NCBI RefSeq assembly: GCF_927798115.1
Contig: NZ_CAKMMG010000004.1
Span: 355,541 to 419,540, forward strand
Source of the DNA: Paenibacillus auburnensis
Lineage (GTDB): Bacteria > Bacillota > Bacilli > Paenibacillales > Paenibacillaceae
Direction of reading: 5' to 3'
DNA: 64,000 bases
The position numbers and the translations under genes are program-made. Shown here piece by piece: positions 59,077 through 64,000 of the stretch. Within the stretch, counting starts at the first letter, position 1. Every line of letters starts with the position of its first letter. Under the pieces are notes generated by a model. It was not told the origin of the DNA. It saw only the letters and a program-made list of their open reading frames with translations, and did no database searches.

Positions 59077-60252
59077 ATGGAATATCCTGTTAATATTTTA
59101 CTCGTAGACGACCGGCCGGATGAATTTCTCTCCATTCAGGCCCTGCTCGCTGACACACCCTATCAGCTGGTTGGTGCAACCTCCGGGATGGATGCCCTGA
59201 AATGCCTGCTGGAGCAGGAATTTGCGCTGATCATTATGGACGTGCTGATGCCGGACATGGATGGCTTCGAAACGGCCAAACGGATAAAAATGCGCAAGAA
59301 ATCGCGGGATATCCCGATTATTTTTCTAACCGCACTTACCTCCGAGCTGGAGAACCATATGATGGCCTATTCAGCCGGAGCTATTGATTTTCTGACGAAG
59401 CCCTTCCATCCCCTTGTCCTGAAAAGCAAGATCGATGGCTTCGTCCGCCTGTACCAGACCCGCAAGGAGCTGCAGATTAAATCGCAGGAGCTGGAATCGG
59501 CTAATATCGTGCTCACGGAACTGAAGGAGACGGCTGAGCTTGCCCTAAGGATCAAAAGCGGCTTTCTCGCCATGATGAGCCATGAAATCCGTACCCCGCT
59601 CAACGGCATTATCGCCATGTCGGATGTGCTGAGAACCTCGCAGCTGACGCCGGATGATCTGGAGATGGCTGAGATCATTCATACCAGCGGTCATGCGCTG
59701 CTGTCTGTCATCAACCATATTCTCGATTTCACGAAGATTGAATCCGGCAAAATGGAGCTGGACTACGAGCTGTTCAACTTCCGCTCCTGCCTCAAGGAAA
59801 CGATCGACCTATTCAGAGCGCTGGCTATGGAACGCGGTCTGCAGCTGGAAATGTTCATTGACCCGAATATTCCCGACCTACTGGTCGGTGACCCCAACCG
59901 GCTTAGACAGGTACTCAACAATCTGATCGGTAACGCAATTAAATTTACCTCCAGCGGAAGTGTGAAGGTCCATGCGGGCCTCAGACAAGTGCTGGATGGC
60001 GTGCTGCAGCTGGAATTCGTCATTGAGGACACAGGCATCGGGATCCCCGCTGACAAAATGAAATATCTGTTCCAGCCCTTCACCCAGATCGGCGCGACCA
60101 TTGACCGCAAGTTCAAAGGGACGGGCCTTGGCCTCTCCATCTGCAAAATGCTGGTGGAGCTGATGGGCGGTACCATCTACGCCCGGCCAGATATGGAGCA
60201 GGGCGCCGCGTTTGTCTTCACGATTCAGGTCACCGAAGGCAGCCCGGATTAA
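59077..60252 (+). CDS. Receiver-histidine kinase fusion
   Basis: ATG 59077 follows GGGAGGAACT; 391 residues. N-terminal receiver (VNILLVDDRPDEFLSIQALL; Asp in LIIMDVLMPDMDG; Lys in FLTKPFHPLVLK), a coiled coil (SQELESANIVLTELKETAEL), then a kinase core with His169 (LAMMSHEIRTPLNGII), VLNNLIGNAIKFT and a HATPase with DTGIGIPADK and GTGLGLSIC. No membrane part; a soluble kinase driven by a partner, most likely the upstream hybrid kinase. Confidence 0.93.
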   Translation: MEYPVNILLVDDRPDEFLSIQALLADTPYQLVGATSGMDALKCLLEQEFALIIMDVLMPDMDGFETAKRIKMRKKSRDIPIIFLTALTSELENHMMAYSAGAIDFLTKPFHPLVLKSKIDGFVRLYQTRKELQIKSQELESANIVLTELKETAELALRIKSGFLAMMSHEIRTPLNGIIAMSDVLRTSQLTPDDLEMAEIIHTSGHALLSVINHILDFTKIESGKMELDYELFNFRSCLKETIDLFRALAMERGLQLEMFIDPNIPDLLVGDPNRLRQVLNNLIGNAIKFTSSGSVKVHAGLRQVLDGVLQLEFVIEDTGIGIPADKMKYLFQPFTQIGATIDRKFKGTGLGLSICKMLVELMGGTIYARPDMEQGAAFVFTIQVTEGSPD

Positions 60253-60273
60253 GATCCGCTCTCCAAAAAACAT

Positions 60274-60315
60274 AAAAACCGCAAGTCTCCGGGATATGGA
60301 GCGCTTGCGGTTTTT
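60274..60315. terminator. Bidirectional terminator
   Basis: AAAAACCGCAAG (60274-60285) pairs with CTTGCGGTTTTT (60304-60315), between convergent genes. Confidence 0.88.
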
Positions 60316-60357
60316 GTATGTGTACCGGCTTCTGCCGGCAGGAGAGACGACCGGAGC

Positions 60358-61038
60358 CTATTCGCCGGTCATTCCCGCCGGAGCAGGGTGCGCAGCAATG
60401 TACTCCAGAGCGTTATAGACCATTTCCGCAGCTTCCGCACGGGTAATATCAGCGGCCGGATGGAACTTGCCGCTGCTGTCTAGAGCGGCGATGCCCAGCA
60501 CCAGCGCCAGCTGAACGGAACCATCAGAGCCGCCTGTAAACTCCGTGCTGTCGGCGATATCTACCGGCATAATTTTGATCATCGGGAGATTGCTATGCTT
60601 TTGGATAGCCAGCATCAGCTGATGGGTGAACTCCTCACGCGTCCAGCTCTTGCCGGGGTCAAGGTTGGACGGCAGGCCGATGTCGTTATTGGCCGCGATG
60701 ATCAGTGCCTCTGCATACCAGGCATCATTGCTGGCATTGGGGAAGTAGTCGGTCGCAAGCGGCGCTTTGAAGAACCGCAGCAGGTCAATGTTCAGATCCA
60801 AAGCATTGACGAACATCTGAATCCCCTGCGCTGCAGTCACCGGAGCATCCGGAAGGAATTTAGTATCGCTGACGCCATGAATGACGCCCTGCTCCTGCAG
60901 CGAGATGATTTTATCTTTAACTGGTGTAGCGCTAATGTCATCGAAGGATACAGCGGCCGCAAAGCTTTGTCCGGCAAAAGCCAGAGTCAGCACGGATGCT
61001 GCTGTCAGAGCCAGCCGTTTAAAGGCAGTAGTCTTCAT
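60358..61038 (-). CDS. Secreted SLH-domain protein
   Basis: 226 residues, signal peptide ending GQSFAAA. SLH repeats: FDDISATPVKDKIISLQEQGVIHGVSDTKFLPDAPVTAAQ in part at about 30-75, and a final repeat LGIAALDSSGKFHPAADITRAE near 180-210; the middle (DPGKSWTREEFTHQLMLAI) is a third, divergent one. SLH domains bind pyruvylated wall polymers. It consists of little more than SLH modules, without an enzymatic domain. Confidence 0.87.
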   Translation of the reverse strand: MKTTAFKRLALTAASVLTLAFAGQSFAAAVSFDDISATPVKDKIISLQEQGVIHGVSDTKFLPDAPVTAAQGIQMFVNALDLNIDLLRFFKAPLATDYFPNASNDAWYAEALIIAANNDIGLPSNLDPGKSWTREEFTHQLMLAIQKHSNLPMIKIMPVDIADSTEFTGGSDGSVQLALVLGIAALDSSGKFHPAADITRAEAAEMVYNALEYIAAHPAPAGMTGE

Positions 61039-61147
61039 GATAGGTCACCTCATAGTAGTTTAGTTTGCAGAAGCTCTGCTTCTTTCTTCCAGACGGGCGG
61101 GATGCAGAAAGGTTGCAGCGGCTCTCCGCTGGACCGCATAACGCAAC

Positions 61148-61189
61148 AAAACGGCTCCCTGCGTCTGTCCGCAAGGAGCCGTTTTTTTC
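61148..61189 (-). terminator. Terminator between SLH and HxlR genes
   Basis: ACGGCTCC/GGAGCCGT stem with TGCG/CGCA inner pairs (61151-61182); T-runs on either side, strongest on the plus strand. It closes the HxlR gene on the minus strand. Confidence 0.7.
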
Positions 61190-61205
61190 GGGAGATCATT
61201 ATAAT

Positions 61206-61592
61206 TTATGGCGTTGTCTGGGCCTCAAGCTTCTTATGGTTCAGCACATTATCCTCCAGCACGGCGAACTTGTCGCCGTATTCTCTGATAATATGCTGCT
61301 CTCCCCAGGCGCATAAGGAATCCAGAATGGAGCGCAGTGATTTTCCATAATCACTTAGCTCATATTCTACTTTGGGCGGTACCTGATTATAACTCATCCG
61401 GTTGACAATGCCGTCCTGCTCCAGCTCCCGGAGCTGCTGGGTAAGCATTTTCTGTGTAATGTTGGGCATATGGCGCTTCAAATCACTGGTCCGCATCTTG
61501 CCATGCGTCAGATGGCAGAGGATCACGCACTTCCACTTGCCGCCGATAACCTCCAGCGTCGCTTCAACAGATATATTATATTTTTTGGACAT
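61206..61592 (-). CDS. HxlR-family transcriptional regulator
   Basis: 128 residues, CAGGAGGATTCT before ATG. Winged-helix motifs VEATLEVIGGKWKCVILCHL, LKRHMPNITQKMLTQQLREL and PPKVEYELSDYGKSL. The N-terminal Cys of redox-sensing members is missing (NISVEATL); instead there are Cys at WKCVILC in the first helix. Divergent from an MFS transporter, with palindromic candidate operators between them. Confidence 0.92.
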   Translation of the reverse strand: MSKKYNISVEATLEVIGGKWKCVILCHLTHGKMRTSDLKRHMPNITQKMLTQQLRELEQDGIVNRMSYNQVPPKVEYELSDYGKSLRSILDSLCAWGEQHIIREYGDKFAVLEDNVLNHKKLEAQTTP

Positions 61593-61618
61593 AGAATCCT
61601 CCTGAAAGTGATGTTATG

Positions 61619-61657
61619 GGTACTTTTTAGTACCTATATTACTTCAAAGTACGTACT
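61619..61657. promoter_or_regulatory. Two palindromic candidate HxlR operators
   Basis: GGTACTTTTTAGTACC (61619-61634) is a perfect 6-4-6 inverted repeat; AGTACGTACT (61648-61657) shares the AGTAC half-site. Centres are 26 bp apart. The GTACT...AGTAC pattern is close to known YodB/CatR-type sites. Confidence 0.6.
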
Positions 61658-61729
61658 ATCCATTATTGCATGCATAATTCATAATAGCACTCACCGGCCG
61701 GTGATTACCATACTGTAGGAGTGAAAAAC

Positions 61730-62935
61730 ATGTCCTTAGAACAAAGAAGAAGCACCCTCGCGCTGCTGGCTCTGGCAGTCAGCGCTTTTGCTATCGGAAC
61801 AACCGAGTTTATCAGTGTAGGCCTGCTGCCGCTCATTGCTGATGACCTGCATATATCCGTAACTGCGGCTGGTCTGACCGTCACATTGTATGCCCTGGGC
61901 GTCACCTTCGGCGCCCCCGTGCTGACTTCGCTGACTACAGCGGTATCCCGCAAAACGCTGCTGCTGTCACTGATGGTGCTGTTCATTCTCGGCAATAGCC
62001 TGGCAGCCGCTGCTGGCGAGTTTACCCTGCTGCTGATTGCCCGGGTGATCTCCGCCCTGTCGCACGGCCTGTTCATGTCAATCGCCTCGACGATTGCTGC
62101 CGATCTTGTTCCTGAGAACCGCAGGGCCAGCGCGATCTCTATTATGTTCACCGGCCTGACGGTCGCCACCGTCACGGGTGTACCGCTCGGTACGTTTCTC
62201 GGCCAGCAGCTGGGCTGGCGGGCCACCTTTGTCGCCATTGTAGTCACCGGCGTTGTCGCGCTGGCTGCCAATCTTATTCTCATTCCTTCAGGATTGCGCA
62301 AAGGGACCCGCACACCGATTAGCGAGCAGGTGAAGCTCGTGACGAACGGCCGTCTGCTGCTTGCTTTTGCCATCACCGCTTTGGGGTACGGCGGAACCTT
62401 TGTCGTCTTCACCTACCTGTCTCCGCTGCTCCATGAGATCAGCGGCTTCAAGGAACAGACTGTCGCGGTTATTCTGCTCGTCTACGGCGTTGCCATTGCC
62501 ATCGGCAACATGATCGGCGGCAGGGCAGCCAACCATAAGCCGATGAACGCCTTGTTCTATATGTTTGCCCTGCAGGCGGTTGTTCTGCTGGTCCTAACCT
62601 TTACGGCCCCGTTCAAAGCCGCAGCCTTGATTACGATCTTCTTCATGGGGCTGCTCGCCTTTATGAATGTGCCCGGGCTTCAGGCTTATGTGGTAATCCT
62701 GGCGGACCGGTATGCGCCCAGTGCCAGAGATATCGCCTCTGCTGTTAATATCGCTGCCTTTAATGCAGGCATTGCCATCGGCGCTTATCTCGGAGGACTG
62801 GTTACGGATCACATGGGTCTGATTCATACCGCCTGGGCCGGAGCGGTTATGGTGCTCGGGGCAGTGTTTCTTACTGCCTGGAGCCGTGCGCTGGAGCGGA
62901 AGGATGAACGGACACTGGAGCATAAGGCCGCTTAA
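61730..62935 (+). CDS. MFS efflux transporter (AraJ/YdhP-like)
   Basis: ATG 61730, nine bases after AGGAG, gives 401 residues; GTG 61721 is less likely. Twelve helices; N-terminal FAIGTTEFISVGLLPLIADDL is the drug:H+ antiporter-1 signature of sugar-exporter-like AraJ proteins, and SHGLFMSIASTIAADLVPENRRASAISI is the next conserved block. Likely induced through the divergent HxlR regulator in response to a toxic compound. Confidence 0.92.
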   Translation: MSLEQRRSTLALLALAVSAFAIGTTEFISVGLLPLIADDLHISVTAAGLTVTLYALGVTFGAPVLTSLTTAVSRKTLLLSLMVLFILGNSLAAAAGEFTLLLIARVISALSHGLFMSIASTIAADLVPENRRASAISIMFTGLTVATVTGVPLGTFLGQQLGWRATFVAIVVTGVVALAANLILIPSGLRKGTRTPISEQVKLVTNGRLLLAFAITALGYGGTFVVFTYLSPLLHEISGFKEQTVAVILLVYGVAIAIGNMIGGRAANHKPMNALFYMFALQAVVLLVLTFTAPFKAAALITIFFMGLLAFMNVPGLQAYVVILADRYAPSARDIASAVNIAAFNAGIAIGAYLGGLVTDHMGLIHTAWAGAVMVLGAVFLTAWSRALERKDERTLEHKAA

Positions 62936-62997
62936 TCAATCAAATATTCAATCCAGCTTAATTCAGAGCACTAATTATATTTCGGAGGTTATTGATA

Positions 62998-63852
62998 ATG
63001 ACACAGCATACAGCACAGCATCTGCAAGATTGGACAGCACTACAGAACGGAGTGAATATGCCGTGGTTCGGCCTTGGGGTATTCCAGGTTGCCGACGGAG
63101 CCGAACTGGTAAAGGCGGTGAAGTCCGCCATTGCCCACGGCTACCGCAGCATCGATACTGCGGCAATCTACCAGAATGAACGGGGAGTAGGGCAAGCATT
63201 GGCGGAGGCATTAGCCGAGAACAAGCTCTCCCGGGAAGATCTCTTTATCACCTCAAAGGTGTGGAATGCCGACCTCGGCTATGAAGCGACAATTGCCGCC
63301 TATGAAGCCAGCCTGGAGAAGCTGGGCCTGGACTATCTTGATCTATACCTCATTCATTGGCCGGTGGAGGGCAAGTACAAGGAAGCTTGGAGAGCGCTCG
63401 AAACGCTCTATAAAGCAGGCCGCATCAAAGCGATTGGAGTCAGTAATTTTCAGATTCATCATCTGGAGGATCTGCTGAAGGATGCCGAAATCCGGCCGAT
63501 GGTCAACCAAGTCGAGCTGCATCCCTACCTGTCTCAGCAGGCACTGCGAACCTTCTGTAGGGAGCAGGGCATTCAGATCGAAGCCTGGTCGCCGCTGATG
63601 CAGGGCGGGCTGCTGGATCAGCCTGACCTGCAGGAGATTGCTGCCGGATACGGCAAATCGGTTGCCCAGGTCATCCTGCGCTGGGATTTGCAGCATGGCA
63701 TAGTGACGATTCCGAAGTCGACCAGGGAACAGCGGATTACCGAAAATGCCGCCATCTTTGATTTTGTCCTGAGCGCTGAGGATATGGCACGGATTGACGG
63801 GCTGAACCGCGATCAGCGGGTCGGTCCGGACCCCGACAATTTTAATTTCTGA
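62998..63852 (+). CDS. Aldo/keto reductase (YvgN-like)
   Basis: ATG 62998, nine bases after CGGAGG, gives 284 residues. Family motifs: YRSIDTAAIYQNERGVGQAL (Asp, Tyr), DLFITSKVWN (Lys), LDLYLIHWPVEGK (His) and the C-terminal NADPH site IPKSTREQRITENA. Full tetrad Asp-Tyr-Lys-His. NADPH-dependent reduction of aldehydes such as methylglyoxal is likely. It follows the MFS gene by 62 bases and may share its transcript. Confidence 0.93.
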   Translation: MTQHTAQHLQDWTALQNGVNMPWFGLGVFQVADGAELVKAVKSAIAHGYRSIDTAAIYQNERGVGQALAEALAENKLSREDLFITSKVWNADLGYEATIAAYEASLEKLGLDYLDLYLIHWPVEGKYKEAWRALETLYKAGRIKAIGVSNFQIHHLEDLLKDAEIRPMVNQVELHPYLSQQALRTFCREQGIQIEAWSPLMQGGLLDQPDLQEIAAGYGKSVAQVILRWDLQHGIVTIPKSTREQRITENAAIFDFVLSAEDMARIDGLNRDQRVGPDPDNFNF

Positions 63853-63879
63853 CGCGCAGAAAGCCCCTCTTTCTCTCAG

Positions 63880-64000
63880 TGGTCAAGCCCCTGTTTTATA
63901 GACACTGAAAAAAGACCCTAGGCTATAAGCTGCTTCCGGTACTCTACCGGAGGCAGCTTATTTAGTCTTCGTTGCGGTCGATGTTCGTTATAAAATTGAA
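63880..64000 (-). mobile_element. IS3-family insertion sequence, one end (cut by window edge)
   Basis: A terminal-inverted-repeat-like TGGTCAAGCCCCTGTTTT starts at 63880, 27 bases after the aldo/keto reductase stop, and the transposase C-terminus lies inside. The other end is outside the window, so target duplication cannot be checked. Confidence 0.7.
63918..64000 (-). CDS. IS3-family transposase, C-terminal fragment (partial)
   Basis: Minus-strand frame reads QFYNEHRPQRRLNKLPP then VEYRKQLIA and TAG at 63918. The YNEHRPQRRLNKLPPVEYR motif is the conserved end of IS3-family OrfB integrases after the DDE domain. The rest lies beyond the right edge, so it is not known whether the element is intact. 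Confidence 0.88.
   Translation of the reverse strand, partial: QFYNEHRPQRRLNKLPPVEYRKQLIA

Overview
The window looks like chromosomal DNA of a Paenibacillus-type, moderately GC-rich Firmicute. Evidence: strong Shine-Dalgarno sites with many GTG/TTG starts, YesM/YesN-type two-component pairs next to carbohydrate ABC transporters, SLH and copper-amine-oxidase 'stalk' domain proteins, CcpA cre boxes, HxlR regulators, C-minus bL31 and 7TMR-DISM hybrid kinases. No rRNA, tRNA, CRISPR or prophage was seen. One IS3-family element is cut by the right edge.

Layout. 1-2.5 kb: start of a sugar ABC operon (binding protein, cut by the left edge) with its LacI-type regulator, promoters, cre boxes and four related operators. 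2.6-3.0 kb: a gene remnant and a four-palindrome repeat array. 3.3-9.7 kb: flavin monooxygenase, a surface protein with its class D sortase, peptidase T, an Old Yellow Enzyme-type oxidoreductase and an HxlR regulator. 9.8-19.4 kb: a polysaccharide-use locus (two permeases, YesM/YesN pair and binding protein) divergent from a heparinase II/III-type lyase. 19.5-23.2 kb: second copy of the repeat array, cupin, ribulose-monophosphate pathway pair hxlAB and a MATE exporter. 23.2-27.3 kb: binding protein plus YesN/YesM pair without permeases, under two cre boxes. 27.3-35.6 kb: cold-shock genes, MBL hydrolase, HAD hydrolase, two stalk-domain proteins, a diguanylate cyclase and Zur-type bL31. 35.7-44.2 kb: a six-gene exopolysaccharide operon of the ydaJKLMN/Pss type with a c-di-GMP receptor. 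44.5-48.8 kb: a six-gene operon joining a K+ channel, DUF350 membrane protein, lipoprotein, glutathionylspermidine-synthase-like ATP-grasp ligase and a YgiB-like protein. 48.9-53.1 kb: a large sensor/regulator pair. 53.2-55.5 kb: xpt-pbuX behind what reads as a tandem guanine plus PRPP riboswitch. 55.7-60.3 kb: two hybrid kinases. 60.4-64 kb: SLH protein, HxlR/MFS divergent pair, aldo-keto reductase and IS end.

The items I rate most worth following are: (1) two arrays of four 21-bp palindromes (2819-3003 and 19532-19716) with exactly the same 51-62-51 bp register and covarying arms; (2) the tandem guanine/PRPP riboswitch before the salvage genes xpt-pbuX; (3) the K+ channel/ATP-grasp operon; (4) the exopolysaccharide operon, whose degenerate GGDEF protein keeps an RxxD site while a diguanylate cyclase just downstream keeps GGEEF but lacks RxxD; (5) a possible pseudoknot leader before the sortase substrate. 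All functions are inferred from sequence reading alone, with no database search.
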